NCBI GenBank assembly: GCA_963514095.1
Contig: CAUPSS010000223.1
Coordinates: forward strand, 372,001 to 436,000
Direction of reading: 5' to 3'
DNA: 64,000 bases
Source: Eutrigla gurnardus
Lineage: Eukaryota > Chordata > Actinopteri > Perciformes > Triglidae
Numbering within the stretch: the first letter of the stretch is position 1; every line of letters starts with the position of its first letter. The position numbers and the translations under genes were made by a program. Positions 12,420 through 26,110 of this stretch are shown here, one piece after another. The notes under the pieces were generated by a model. That model was not told the origin of the DNA. It saw only the letters and a program-made list of their open reading frames with translations, and did not search any database.

Positions 12420-14330
12420 GACTGGTTGCCTGTCTGTCTCTACATGTCAGCCCTGTGATAGACTGGTTACCTGTCTGTCTCTACATGTCGGCCCCGTGAT
12501 AAACTGGTTACCTGTCTGTCTCTACATGTCTCCCTGTGATAGACTGGTTACCTGTCTGTCTCTACATGTCTCCCTGTGATAGACTGGTTACCTGTCTGTC
12601 TCTACATGTCCCCCTGTGATAGACTGGTTACCTGTCGGTCTCTACATGTCTCCCTGTGATAGACTGGTTACCTGTCTGTCTCCACATGTCTCCATGTGAT
12701 AGATTGGTTACCTGTCTGTCTCTACATGTCAGCCCTGTGATAGACTGGTTACCTGTCTGTCTCTACATGTCTCCCTGTGGTAGACTGGTCACCTGTCTGT
12801 CTGTACATGTCTCCCTGTGATAGACTGGTTACCTGTCTGTCTCTACATGTCTCCCTGTGATAGACTGGTTACCTGTCTGTCTTTACATGTCTCCCTGTGA
12901 TAGACTGGTTACCTGTCTGTCTCTACATGTCTCCCTGTGATAGACTGGTTACCTGTCTGTCTCTACATGTCCCCCTGTGATAGACTGGTTACCTGTCTGT
13001 CTCTACATGTCTCCCTGTGATAGACTGCTTACCTGTCTGTCTCTACATGTCTCCCTGTGATAGACTGGTTACCTGTCTGTCTCTACATGTCCCCCTGTGA
13101 TAGACTGGTTACCTGTCTGTCTCTACATGTACCCCTGTGATAGACTGGTTACCTGTCTGTCTCTACATGTCGGCCCCATGATAGACTGGTTACCTGTCTG
13201 TCTCTACATGTCTCCCTGTGATAGACTGGTTACCTGTCTGTCTCTACATGTCTCCCTGTGATAGACTGGTTACCTGTCTGTCTCTACATGTCGGCCCTGT
13301 GATAGACTGGTTACCTGTCTGTCTCTACATGTCGGCCCTGTGATAGACTGGTTACCTGTCTGTCTCTACATGTCAGCCCTGTGATAGACTGGTTGCCTGT
13401 CTGTCTCTACATGTCAGCCCTGTGATAGACTGGTTACCTGTCTGTCTCTACATGTCTCCCTGTGATAGACTGGTTACCTGTCTGTCTCTACATGTCTCCC
13501 TGTGATAGACTGGTTACCTGTCTGTCTCTACATGTCAGCCCTGTGATAGACTGGTCACCTGTCTGTCTCTACATGTCAGCCCTGTGATAGACTGGTTACC
13601 TGTCTGTCTCTACATGTCAGCCCTGTGATAGACTGGTCACCTGTCTCTCTCTACATGTCAGCCCTGTGATAGACTGGTTACCTGTCTGTCTCTACATGTC
13701 TCTCTGTGATAGACTGGTTACGTGTCTGTCTCCACATGTCTCCATGTGATAGACTGGTTACCTGTCTGTCTCTACATGTCAGCCCTATGATAGACTGGTT
13801 ACCTGTCTGTCTCTACATGTCAGCCCTGTGATAGACTGGTTACCTGTCTGTCTGTACATGTCTCCCTGTGATAGACTGGTTACCTGTCTGTCTCTACATG
13901 TCTCCCTGTGATAGACTGGTTACCTGTCTGTCTCTACATGTCAGCCCTGTGATAGACTGGTCACCTGTCTCTCTCTACATGTCAGCCCTGTGATAGACTG
14001 GTTACCTGTCTGTCTCTACATGTCTCCCTGTGATAGACTGGTTACGTGTCTGTCTCCACATGTCTCCATGTGATAGACTGGTTACCTGTCTGTCTCTACA
14101 TGTCAGCCCTATGATAGACTGGTTACCTGTCTGTCTCTACATGTCAGCCCTGTGATAGACTGGTTACCTGTCTGTCTGTACATGTCTCCCTGTGATAGAC
14201 TGGTTACCTGTCTGTCTCTACATGTCTCCCTGTTATAGACTGGTTACCTGTCTGTCTCTACATGTCAGCCCTGTGATAGACTGGTTACCTGTCTGTCTCT
14301 ACATGTCTCCCTGTGATAGACTGGTTACCT
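12420..14330 (+). repeat. Duplicated block, offset 4437 (partner 16.86-18.77 kb)
   Basis: GGTTGCC (about 12424/16861), GTGGTAGAC (12777/17214) and the rare TGTTATAG (14231/18668) all give 4437. The shared TGTTATAG and TCTCTCTGTG changes are absent from the older 4.5 and 9.7 kb relatives, so this pair arose after those changes. One shared difference from its partner is GATAAACTGG, present only near 12509. Confidence 0.8.
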
Positions 14331-14499
14331 GTCTGTCTCTACATGTCTCCCTGTGATAGACTGGTCACCTGTCTGTCTCTACATGTCTCCCTGTGATAGA
14401 CTGGTTACCTGTCTGTCTTTACATGTCTCCCTGTGATAGACTGGTTACCTGTCTGTCTCTACATGTCTCCCTGTGATAGACTGGTTACCTGTCTGTCTC

Positions 14500-16860
14500 T
14501 ACATGTCAGCCCTGTGATAGACTGGTTACCTGTCTGTCTCTACATGTCCCCCTGTGATAGACTGGTTACCTGTCGGTCTCTACATGTCTCCCTGTGATAG
14601 ACTGGTTACCTGTCTGTCTCTACATGTCTCCCTGTGATAGACTGGTTACCTGTCTGTCTCCACATGTCTCCATGTGATAGACTGGTTACCTGTCTGTCTC
14701 TACATGTCAGCCCTATGATAGACTGGTTACCTGTCTGTCTCTACATGTCAGCCCTGTGATAGACTGGTTACCTGTCTGTCTCTACATGTCAGCCCTGTGA
14801 TAGACTGGTTACCTGTCTGTCTGTACATGTCTCCCTGTGATAGACTGGTTACCTGTCTGTCTCTACATGTCTCCCTGTGATAGACTGGTTACCTGTCTGT
14901 CTCTACATGTCAGCCCTGTGATAGACTGGTTACCTGTCTGTCTCTACATGTCTCCCTGTGATAGACTGGTTACCTGTCTGTCTCTACATGTCTCCCTGTG
15001 ATAGACTGGTCACCTGTCTGTCTCTACATGTCTCCCTGTGATAGACTGGTTACCTGTCCGTCTTTACATGTCTCCCTGTGATAGACTGGTTACCTGTCTG
15101 TCTCTACATGTCTCCCTGTGATAGACTGGTTACCTGTCTGTCTCTACATGTCTCCCTGTGATAGACTGGTTACCTGTCTGTCTCTACATGTCCCCCTGTG
15201 ATAGACTGGTTACCTGTCTGTCTCTACATGTCTCCCTGTGATAGACTGGTTACCTGTCTGTCTCTACATGTCTCCCTGTGATAGACTGGTTACCTGTCTG
15301 TCTCTACATGTCCCCCTGTGATAGACTGGTTACCTGTCTGTCTCTACATGTCTCCCTGTGATAGACTGGTTACCTGTCTGTCTCTACATGTCGGCCCCAT
15401 GATAGACTGGTTACCTGTCTGTCTCTACATGTCTCCCTGTGATAGACTGGTTACCTGTCTGTCTCTACATGTCTCCCTGTGATAGACTGGTTACCTGTCT
15501 GTCTCTACATGTCGGCCCTGTGATAGACTGGTTACCTGTCTGTCTCTACATGTCAGCCCTGTGATAGACTGGTTGCCTGTCTGTCTCTACATGTCAGCCC
15601 TGTGATAGACTGGTTACCTGTCTGTCTCTACATGTCTCCCTGTGATAGACTGGTTACCTGTCTGTCTCTACATGTCTCCCTGTGATAGACTGGTTACCTG
15701 TCTGTCTCTACATGTCAGCCCTGTGATAGACTGGTCACCTGTCTCTCTCTACATGTCAGCCCTGTGATAGACTGGTCACCTGTCTGTCTCTACATGTCAG
15801 CCCTGTGATAGACTGGTTACCTGTCTGTCTCTACATGTCTCCCTGTGATAGACTGGTTACCTCTCTGTCTCTAAATGTCGGCCCCGTGATAGACTGGTTA
15901 CCTGTCTGTCTCTACATGTCCCCCTGTGATAGACTGGTTACCTGTCGGTCTCTACATGTCTCCCTGTGATAGACTGGTTACCTGTCTGTCTCTACATGTC
16001 AGCCCTGTGATAGACTGGTTACCTGTCTGTCTCTACATGTCCCCCTGTGATAGACTGGTTACCTGTCGGTCTCTACATGTCTCCCTGTGATAGACTGGTT
16101 ACCTGTCTGTCTCTACATGTCTCCCTGTGATAGACTGGTTACCTGTCTGTCTCCACATGTCTCCATGTGATAGACTGGTTACCTGTCTGTCTCTACATGT
16201 CAGCCCTATGATAGACTGGTTACCTGTCTGTCCCTACATGTCAGCCCTGTGATAGACTGGTTACCTGTCTGTCTCTACATGTCAGCCCTGTGATAGACTG
16301 GTTACCTGTCTGTCTGTACATGTCTCCCTGTGATAGACTGGTTACCTGTCTGTCTCTACATGTCTCCCTGTGATAGACTGGTTACCTGTCTGTCTCTACA
16401 TGTCAGCCCTGTGATAGACTGGTTACCTGTCTGTCTCTACATGTCTCCCTGTGATAGACTGGTTACCTGTCTGTCTCTACATGTCTCCCTGTGATAGACT
16501 GGTCACCTGTCTGTCTCTACATGTCTCCCTGTGATAGACTGGTTACCTGTCCGTCTTTACATGTCTCCCTGTGATAGACTGGTTACCTGTCTGTCTCTAC
16601 ATGTCTCCCTGTGATAGACTGGTTACCTGTCTGTCTCTACATGTCTCCCTGTGATAGACTGGTTACCTGTCTGTCTCTACATGTCCCCCTGTGATAGACT
16701 GGTTACCTGTCTGTCTCTACATGTCTCCCTGTGATAGACTGGTTACCTGTCTGTCTCTACATGTCTCCCTGTGATAGACTGGTTACCTGTCTGTCTCTAC
16801 ATGTCCCCCTGTGATAGACTGGTTACCTGTCTGTCTCTACATGTCTCCCTGTGATAGACT
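14500..16860 (+). repeat. Two copies of a 1493-offset block, itself re-duplicated at +4237
   Basis: CCACATG 14660/16153 and the rare CTGTCCGTCTTT 15058/16551 give an offset of 1493, covering about 14.50-15.37 and 15.99-16.86 kb. Most of this compound segment (about 14.9-16.85 kb) recurs at 19.14-21.09 kb with offset 4237: CCGTCTTT 15058/19295 and 16551/20788, and ACCTCTCTGTC 15861/20098. A 121-bp (three-unit) difference separates the copies just upstream of 19.2 kb. Confidence 0.78.
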
Positions 16861-19139
16861 GGTTGCCTGTCTGTCTCTACATGTCAGCCCTGTGATAGAC
16901 TGGTTACCTGTCTGTCTCTACATGTCGGCCCCGTGATAGACTGGTTACCTGTCTGTCTCTACATGTCTCCCTGTGATAGACTGGTTACCTGTCTGTCTCT
17001 ACATGTCTCCCTGTGATAGACTGGTTACCTGTCTGTCTCTACATGTCCCCCTGTGATAGACTGGTTACCTGTCGGTCTCTACATGTCTCCCTGTGATAGA
17101 CTGGTTACCTGTCTGTCTCCACATGTCTCCATGTGATAGATTGGTTACCTGTCTGTCTCTACATGTCAGCCCTGTGATAGACTGGTTACCTGTCTGTCTC
17201 TACATGTCTCCCTGTGGTAGACTGGTCACCTGTCTGTCTGTACATGTCTCCCTGTGATAGACTGGTTACCTGTCTGTCTCTACATGTCTCCCTGTGATAG
17301 ACTGGTTACCTGTCTGTCTTTACATGTCTCCCTGTGATAGACTGGTTACCTGTCTGTCTCTACATGTCTCCCTGTGATAGACTGGTTACCTGTCTGTCTC
17401 TACATGTCCCCCTGTGATAGACTGGTTACCTGTCTGTCTCTACATGTCTCCCTGTGATAGACTGCTTACCTGTCTGTCTCTACATGTCTCCCTGTGATAG
17501 ACTGGTTACCTGTCTGTCTCTACATGTCCCCCTGTGATAGACTGGTTACCTGTCTGTCTCTACATGTACCCCTGTGATAGACTGGTTACCTGTCTGTCTC
17601 TACATGTCGGCCCCATGATAGACTGGTTACCTGTCTGTCTCTACATGTCTCCCTGTGATAGACTGGTTACCTGTCTGTCTCTACATGTCTCCCTGTGATA
17701 GACTGGTTACCTGTCTGTCTCTACATGTCGGCCCTGTGATAGACTGGTTACCTGTCTGTCTCTACATGTCGGCCCTGTGATAGACTGGTTACCTGTCTGT
17801 CTCTACATGTCAGCCCTGTGATAGACTGGTTGCCTGTCTGTCTCTACATGTCAGCCCTGTGATAGACTGGTTACCTGTCTGTCTCTACATGTCTCCCTGT
17901 GATAGACTGGTTACCTGTCTGTCTCTACATGTCTCCCTGTGATAGACTGGTTACCTGTCTGTCTCTACATGTCAGCCCTGTGATAGACTGGTCACCTGTC
18001 TGTCTCTACATGTCAGCCCTGTGATAGACTGGTTACCTGTCTGTCTCTACATGTCAGCCCTGTGATAGACTGGTCACCTGTCTCTCTCTACATGTCAGCC
18101 CTGTGATAGACTGGTTACCTGTCTGTCTCTACATGTCTCTCTGTGATAGACTGGTTACGTGTCTGTCTCCACATGTCTCCATGTGATAGACTGGTTACCT
18201 GTCTGTCTCTACATGTCAGCCCTATGATAGACTGGTTACCTGTCTGTCTCTACATGTCAGCCCTGTGATAGACTGGTTACCTGTCTGTCTGTACATGTCT
18301 CCCTGTGATAGACTGGTTACCTGTCTGTCTCTACATGTCTCCCTGTGATAGACTGGTTACCTGTCTGTCTCTACATGTCAGCCCTGTGATAGACTGGTCA
18401 CCTGTCTCTCTCTACATGTCAGCCCTGTGATAGACTGGTTACCTGTCTGTCTCTACATGTCTCCCTGTGATAGACTGGTTACGTGTCTGTCTCCACATGT
18501 CTCCATGTGATAGACTGGTTACCTGTCTGTCTCTACATGTCAGCCCTATGATAGACTGGTTACCTGTCTGTCTCTACATGTCAGCCCTGTGATAGACTGG
18601 TTACCTGTCTGTCTGTACATGTCTCCCTGTGATAGACTGGTTACCTGTCTGTCTCTACATGTCTCCCTGTTATAGACTGGTTACCTGTCTGTCTCTACAT
18701 GTCAGCCCTGTGATAGACTGGTTACCTGTCTGTCTCTACATGTCTCCCTGTGATAGACTGGTTACCTGTCTGTCTCCACATGTCTCCATGTGATAGACTG
18801 GTTACCTGTCTGTCTCTACATGTCAGCCCTATGATAGACTGGTTACCTGTCTGTCTCTACATGTCAGCCCTGTGATAGACTGGTTACCTGTCTGTCTCTA
18901 CATGTCAGCCCTGTGATAGACTGGTTACCTGTCTGTCTGTACATGTCTCCCTGTGATAGACTGGTTACCTGTCTGTCTCTACATGTCTCCCTGTGATAGA
19001 CTGGTTACCTGTCTGTCTCTACATGTCAGCCCTGTGATAGACTGGTTACCTGTCTGTCTCTACATGTCTCCCTGTGATAGACTGGTTACCTGTCTGTCTC
19101 TACATGTCTCCCTGTGATAGACTGGTTACCTGTCTGTCT

Positions 19140-20120
19140 CTACATGTCAGCCCTGTGATAGACTGGTTACCTGTCTGTCTCTACATGTCTCCCTGTGATA
19201 GACTGGTTACCTGTCTGTCTCTACATGTCTCCCTGTGATAGACTGGTCACCTGTCTGTCTCTACATGTCTCCCTGTGATAGACTGGTTACCTGTCCGTCT
19301 TTACATGTCTCCCTGTGATAGACTGGTTACCTGTCTGTCTCTACATGTCTCCCTGTGATAGACTGGTTACCTGTCTGTCTCTACATGTCTCCCTGTGATA
19401 GACTGGTTACCTGTCTGTCTCTACATGTCCCCCTGTGATAGACTGGTTACCTGTCTGTCTCTACATGTCTCCCTGTGATAGACTGGTTACCTGTCTGTCT
19501 CTACATGTCTCCCTGTGATAGACTGGTTACCTGTCTGTCTCTACATGTCCCCCTGTGATAGACTGGTTACCTGTCTGTCTCTACATGTCTCCCTGTGATA
19601 GACTGGTTACCTGTCTGTCTCTACATGTCGGCCCAATGATAGACTGGTTACCTGTCTGTCTCTACATGTCTCCCTGTGATAGACTGGTTACCTGTCTGTC
19701 TCTACATGTCTCCCTGTGATAGACTGGTTACCTGTCTGTCTCTACATGTCGGCCCTGTGATAGACTGGTTACCTGTCTGTCTCTACATGTCAGCCCTGTG
19801 ATAGACTGGTTGCCTGTCTGTCTCTACATGTCAGCCCTGTGATAGACTGGTTACCTGTCTGTCTCTACATGTCTCCCTGTGATAGACTGGTTACCTGTCT
19901 GTCTCTACATGTCTCCCTGTGATAGACTGGTTACCTGTCTGTCTCTACATGTCAGCCCTGTGATAGACTGGTCACCTGTCTCTCTCTACATGTCAGCCCT
20001 GTGATAGACTGGTCACCTGTCTGTCTCTACATGTCAGCCCTGTGATAGACTGGTTACCTGTCTGTCTCTACATGTCTCCCTGTGATAGACTGGTTACCTC
20101 TCTGTCTCTAAATGTCGGCC
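19140..20120 (+). repeat. Block repeated at +9215 (28.36-29.34 kb)
   Basis: CCGTCTTT at 19295/28510 and GGTTGCC at 19808/29023 give the same offset. The linker order between them agrees. The CGGCCC unit carries different private bases in each copy (CGGCCCAATG near 19631, and CGGCCCATTG near 28967 one unit class later). This links the middle and end of the left array. Confidence 0.72.
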
Positions 20121-20954
20121 CCGTGATAGACTGGTTACCTGTCTGTCTCTACATGTCCCCCTGTGATAGACTGGTTACCTGTCGGTCTCTACATGTCTCC
20201 CTGTGATAGACTGGTTACCTGTCTGTCTCTACATGTCAGCCCTGTGATAGACTGGTTACCTGTCTGTCTCTACATGTCCCCCTGTGATAGACTGGTTACC
20301 TGTCGGTCTCTACATGTCTCCCTGTGATAGACTGGTTACCTGTCTGTCTCTACATGTCTCCCTGTGATAGACTGGTTACCTGTCTGTCTCCACATGTCTC
20401 CATGTGATAGACTGGTTACCTGTCTGTCTCTACATGTCAGCCCTATGATAGACTGGTTACCTGTCTGTCTCTACATGTCAGCCCTGTGATAGACTGGTTA
20501 CCTGTCTGTCTCTACATGTCAGCCCTGTGATAGACTGGTTACCTGTCTGTCTGTACATGTCTCCCTGTGATAGACTGGTTACCTGTCTGTCTCTACATGT
20601 CTCCCTGTGATAGACTGGTTACCTGTCTGTCTCTACATGTCAGCCCTGTGATAGACTGGTTACCTGTCTGTCTCTACATGTCTCCCTGTGATAGACTGGT
20701 TACCTGTCTGTCTCTACATGTCTCCCTGTGATAGACTGGTCACCTGTCTGTCTCTACATGTCTCCCTGTGATAGACTGGTTACCTGTCCGTCTTTACATG
20801 TCTCCCTGTGATAGACTGGTTACCTGTCTGTCTCTACATGTCTCCCTGTGATAGACTGGTTACCTGTCTGTCTCTACATGTCTCCCTGTGATAGACTGGT
20901 TACCTGTCTGTCTCTACATGTCCCCCTGTGATAGACTGGTTACCTGTCTGTCTC

Positions 20955-22400
20955 TACATGTCTCCCTGTGATAGACTGGTTACCTGTCTGTCTCTACATG
21001 TCTCCCTGTGATAGACTGGTTACCTGTCTGTCTCTACATGTCCCCCTGTGATAGACTGGTTACCTGTCTGTCTCTACATGTCTCCCTGTGATAGACTGGT
21101 TACCTGTCTGTCTCTACATGTCTCCCTGTGATAGACTGGTTACCTGTCTGTCTCTACATGTCTCCCTGTGATAGACTGGTTACCTGTCTGTCTCTACATG
21201 TCCCCCTGTGATAGACTGGTTACCTGTCTGTCTCTACATGTCTCCCTGTGATAGACTGGTTACCTGTCTGTCTCTACATGTCTCCCTGTGATAGACTGGT
21301 TACCTGTCTGTCTCTACATGTCCCCCTGTGATAGACTGGTTACCTGTCTGTCTCTACATGTCTCCCTGTGATAGACTGGTTACCTGTCTGTCTCTACATG
21401 TCGGCCCCATGATAGACTGGTTACCTGTCTGTCTCTACATGTCTCCCTGTGATAGACTGGTTACCTGTCTGTCTCTACATGTCTCCCTGTGATAGACTGG
21501 TTACCTGTCTGTCTCTACATGTCGGCCCTGTGATAGACTGGTTACCTGTCTGTCTCTACATGTCAGCCCTGTGATAGACTGGTTGCCTGTCTGTCTCTAC
21601 ATGTCAGCCCTGTGATAGACTGGTTACCTGTCTGTCTCTACATGTCTCCCTGTGATAGACTGGTTACCTGTCTGTCTCTACATGTCTCCCTGTGATAGAC
21701 TGGTTACCTGTCTGTCTCTACATGTCCCCCTGTGATAGACTGGTTACCTGTCTGTCTCTACATGTCTCCCTGTGATAGACTGGTTACCTGTCTGTCTCTA
21801 CATGTCTCCCTGTGATAGACTGGTTACCTGTCTGTCTCTACATGTCTCCCTGTGATAGACTGGTTACCTGTCTGTCTCTACATGTCCCCCTGTGATAGAC
21901 TGGTTACCTGTCTGTCTCTACATGTCTCCCTGTGATAGACTGGTTACCTGTCTGTCTCTACATGTCTCCCTGTGATAGACTGGTTACCTGTCTGTCTCTA
22001 CATGTCCCCCTGTGATAGACTGGTTACCTGTCTGTCTCTACATGTCTCCCTGTGATAGACTGGTTACCTGTCTGTCTCTACATGTCGGCCCCATGATAGA
22101 CTGGTTACCTGTCTGTCTCTACATGTCTCCCTGTGATAGACTGGTTACCTGTCTGTCTCTACATGTCTCCCTGTGATAGACTGGTTACCTGTCTGTCTCT
22201 ACATGTCGGCCCTGTGATAGACTGGTTACCTGTCTGTCTCTACATGTCAGCCCTGTGATAGACTGGTTGCCTGTCTGTCTCTACATGTCAGCCCTGTGAT
22301 AGACTGGTTACCTGTCTGTCTCTACATGTCTCCCTGTGATAGACTGGTTACCTGTCTGTCTCTACATGTCTCCCTGTGATAGACTGGTTACCTGTCTGTC
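20955..22400 (+). repeat. 684-bp tandem duplication
   Basis: CGGCCCCATG at 21402/22086 and CGGCCCTGTG at 21523/22207 give an offset of 684. The surrounding series of TCTCC and TCCCC linkers, followed by GGTTGCC, is the same in both. The copies are adjacent (about 20.96-21.64 and 21.64-22.40 kb). I noticed no base differences in the markers checked, so the event looks recent. Confidence 0.77.
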
Positions 22401-23690
22401 TCTACATGTCAGCCCTGTGATAGACTGGTCACCTGTCTCTCTCTACATGTCAGCCCTGTGATAGACTGGTCACCTGTCTGTCTCTACATGTCAGCCCTGT
22501 GATAGACTGGTTACCTGTCTGTCTCTACATGTCTCCCTGTGATAGACTGGTTACCTGTCTCTAAATGTCGGCCCCGTGATAGACTGGTTACCTGTCTGTC
22601 TCTACATGTCTCCCTGTGATAGACTGGTTACCTGTCTGTCTCTACATGTCTCCCTGTGATAGACTGGTTACCTGTCTGTCTCTACATGTCCCCCTGTGAA
22701 AGACTGGTTACCTGTCTGTCTCTACATGTCCCCCTGTGATAGACTGGTTACCTGTCGGTCTCTACATGTCTCCCTGTGATAGACTGGTTACCTGTCTGTC
22801 TCCACATGTCTCCCTGTGATAGACTGGTTACCTGTCTGTCTCTACATGTCTCCCTGTGATAGACTGGTTACCTGTCTGTCTCTACATGTCAGCCCTGTGA
22901 TAGACTGGTCACCTGTCTCTCTCTACATGTCAGCCCTGTGATAGACTGGTTACCTGTCTGTCTCTACATGTCTCCCTGTGATAGACTGGTTACCTGTCTG
23001 TCTCTAAATGTCGGCCCCGTGATAGACTGGTTACCTGTCTGTCTCTACATGTCTCCCTGTGATAGACTGGTTACCTGTCTGTCTCTACATGTCTCCCTGT
23101 GATAGACTGGTTACCTGTCTGTCTCTACATGTCCCCCTGTGAAAGACTGGTTACCTGTCGGTCTCTACATGTCTCCCTGTGATAGACTGGTTACCTGTCT
23201 GTCTCTACATGTCTCCCTGTGATAGACTGGTTACCTGTCTGTCTCTACATGTCCCCCTGTGATAAACTGGTTACCTGTCTGTCTCTACATGTCTCCCTGT
23301 GATAGACTGGTCACCTGTCTGTCTCTACATGTCTCCCTGTGATAGACTGGTTAAATGTCTGTCTTTACATGTCTCCCTGTGATAGACTGGTTACCTGTCT
23401 GTCTCTCCATGTCTCCCTGTGATAGACTGGTTACCTGTCTGTCTCTACATGTCTCCCTGTGATAGACTGGTTACCTGTCTGTCTCTACATGTCCCCCTGT
23501 GATAGACTGGTTACCTGTCTGTCTCTACATGTCTCCATGTGATAGACTGGTTACCTGTCTGTCTCTACATGTCTCCCTGTGATAGACTGGTTAACTGTCT
23601 GTCTCTACATGTCCCCCTGTGATAGACTGGTTACCTGTCTGTCTCTACATGTCTCCCTGTGATAGACTGGTTACCTGTCTGTCTCTACAT
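22400..23690 (+). repeat. 443-bp repeat pair, with a further copy at +6319
   Basis: CTAAATG 22561/23004 and the rare TGAAAGACTGG 22697/23140 give offset 443. The second copy recurs with its right flank at 29.2-30.0 kb: CTAAATG 23004/29323, TGAAAG 23140/29459 and GGTTAACTG (about 23591/29910), offset 6319. Upstream of CTAAATG the 29.2 kb copy has one more 41-bp unit (offset 6278). Confidence 0.77.
22551..22570 (+). repeat. Unit with 4-bp internal deletion
   Basis: Here TTACC is followed by TGTCTCTAAATG rather than TGTCTGTCTCTAAATG. One GTCT of the short CTGT/CTCT run is missing, making a 37-bp unit where 41 is expected. It is the only length change I found inside the unit body rather than in the linker. 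It fits replication slippage in the internal 4-bp repeat. Confidence 0.85.
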
Positions 23691-25079
23691 GTCTCCCTGT
23701 GATAGACTGGTTAACTGTCTGTCTCTACATGTCCCCCTGTGATAGACTGGTTACCTGTCTGTCTCTACATGTCTCCCTGTGATAGACTGGTTACCTGTCT
23801 GTCTCTACATGTCTCCCTGTGATAGACTGGTTACCTCTCTGTCTCTAAATGTCGGCCCCGTGATAGACTGGTTACCTGTCTGTCTCTACATGTCCCCCTG
23901 TGATAGACTGGTTACCTGTCGGTCTCTACATGTCTCCCTGTGATAGACTGGTTACCTGTCTGTCTCTACATGTCAGCCCTGTGATAGACTGGTTACCTGT
24001 CTGTCTCTACATGTCCCCCTGTGATAGACTGGTTACCTGTCGGTCTCTACATGTCTCCCTGTGATAGACTGGTTACCTGTCTGTCTCTACATGTCTCCCT
24101 GTGATAGACTGGTTACCTGTCTGTCTCCACATGTCTCCATGTGATAGACTGGTTACCTGTCTGTCTCTACATGTCAGCCCTATGATAGACTGGTTACCTG
24201 TCTGTCTCTACATGTCAGCCCTGTGATAGACTGGTTACCTGTCTGTCTCTACATGTCAGCCCTGTGATAGACTGGTTACCTGTCTGTCTGTACATGTCCC
24301 CCTGTGATAGACTGGTTACCTGTCGGTCTCTACATGTCAGCCCTGTGATAGACTGGTTACCTGTCTGTCTCTAAATGTCGGCCCCGTGATAGACTGGTTA
24401 CCTGTCTGTCTCTACATGTCTCCCTGTGATAGACTGGTTACCTGTCTGTCTCTAAATGTCGGCCCCGTGATAGACTGGTTACCTGTCTGTCTCTACATGT
24501 CTCCCTGTGATAGACTGGTTACCTGTCTGTCTTTACATGTCTCCCTGTGATAGACTGGTTACCTGTCTGTCTCTCCATGTCTCCCTGTGATAGACTGGTT
24601 ACCTGTCTGTCTCTACATGTCTCCCTGTGATAGACTGGTTACCTGTCTGTCTCTACATGTCCCCCTGTGATAGACTGGTTACCTGTCTGTCTCTACATGT
24701 CTCCATGTGATAGACTGGTTACCTGTCTGTCTCTACATGTCTCCCTGTGATAGACTGGTTACCTGTCTGTCTCTACATGTCCCCCTGTGATAGACTGGTT
24801 ACCTGTCTGTCTCTACATGTCTCCCTGTGATAGACTGGTTACCTGTCTGTCTCTACATGTCTCCCTGTGATAGACTGGTTACCTGTCTGTCTCTACATGT
24901 CAGCCCTGTGATAGACTGGTCACCTGTCTGTCTCTACATGTCAGCCTGTGATAGACTGGTTACCTGTCTGTCTCTACATGTCAGCCCTGTGATAGACTGG
25001 TCACCTGTCTCTCTCTACATGTCAGCCCTGTGATAGACTGGTCACCTGTCTGTCTCTACATGTCAGCCCTGTGATAGAC

Positions 25080-25680
25080 TGGTTACCTGTCTGTCTCTAA
25101 ATGTCGGCCCCGTGATAGACTGGTTACCTGTCTGTCTCTACATGTCTCCCTGTGATAGACTGGTTACCTGTCTGTCTCTACATGTCTCCCTGTGATAGAC
25201 TGGTTACCTGTCTGTCTCTACATGTCTCCCTGTGATAGACTGGTTACCTGTCTGTCTCCACATGTCTCCATGTGATAGATTGGTTACCTGTCTGTCTCTA
25301 CATGTCCCCCTGTGATAGACTGGTTACCTGTCTGTCTCTACATGTCTCCCTGTGATAGACTGGTTACCTGTCTGTCTCTACATGTCGGCCCCGTGATAGA
25401 CTGGTTACCTGTCTGTCTCTACATGTCTCCCTGTGATAGACTGGTCACCTGTCTGTCTCTACATGTCTCCCTGTGATAGACTGGTTACCTGTCTGTCTTT
25501 ACATGTCTCCCTGTGATAGACTGGTTACCTGTCTGTCTCTCCATGTCTCCCTGTGATAGACTGGTTACCTGTCTGTCTCTACATGTCTCCCTGTGATAGA
25601 CTGGTTACCTGTCTGTCTCTACATGTCCCCCTGTGATAGACTGGTTACCTGTCTGTCTCTACATGTCTCCATGTGATAGA
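25080..25680 (+). repeat. Duplicated block, offset 1130 (partner 26.21-26.81 kb)
   Basis: CTAAATG 25097/26227, GATAGATTGG (about 25274/26404) and CTCCATG (25541/26671) share offset 1130. The block ends at a CCATG linker, after which 25.7 kb continues with CAGCC units and 26.83 kb with TCTCC units. A related series with an extra unit is at about 30.7-31.3 kb, next to the inversion. Confidence 0.77.
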
Positions 25681-26110
25681 CTGGTTACCTGTCTGTCTCT
25701 ACATGTCAGCCCTGTGATAGACTGGTCACCTGTCTGTCTCTACATGTCAGCCTGTGATAGACTGGTTACCTGTCTGTCTCTACATGTCAGCCCTGTGATA
25801 GACTGGTCACCTGTCTCTCTCTACATGTCAGCCCTGTGATAGACTGGTTACCTGTCTGTCTCTACATGTCCCCCTGTGATAGACTGGTTACCTGTCTGTC
25901 TCTACATGTCTCCATGTGATAGACTGGTTACCTGTCTGTCTCTACATGTCAGCCCTGTGATAGACTGGTCACCTGTCTGTCTCTACATGTCAGCCTGTGA
26001 TAGACTGGTTACCTGTCTGTCTCTACATGTCAGCCCTGTGATAGACTGGTCACCTGTCTCTCTCTACATGTCAGCCCTGTGATAGACTGGTCACCTGTCT
26101 GTCTCTACAT
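25620..26110 (+). repeat. 243-bp (six-unit) tandem duplication
   Basis: The stretch of about 243 bp starting near 25620 repeats directly: the CCATG linker, TCAGCCCT with GGTCACC, the one-base-shorter TCAGCCT linker (25748 and 25991), and CTCTCTCTAC. Both copies give the same 68-codon open frame (25633-25839 and 25876-26082). The same frame is at 24827-25033 and 30420-30626, and an 81-codon relative is at 27606-27851. Confidence 0.82.
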
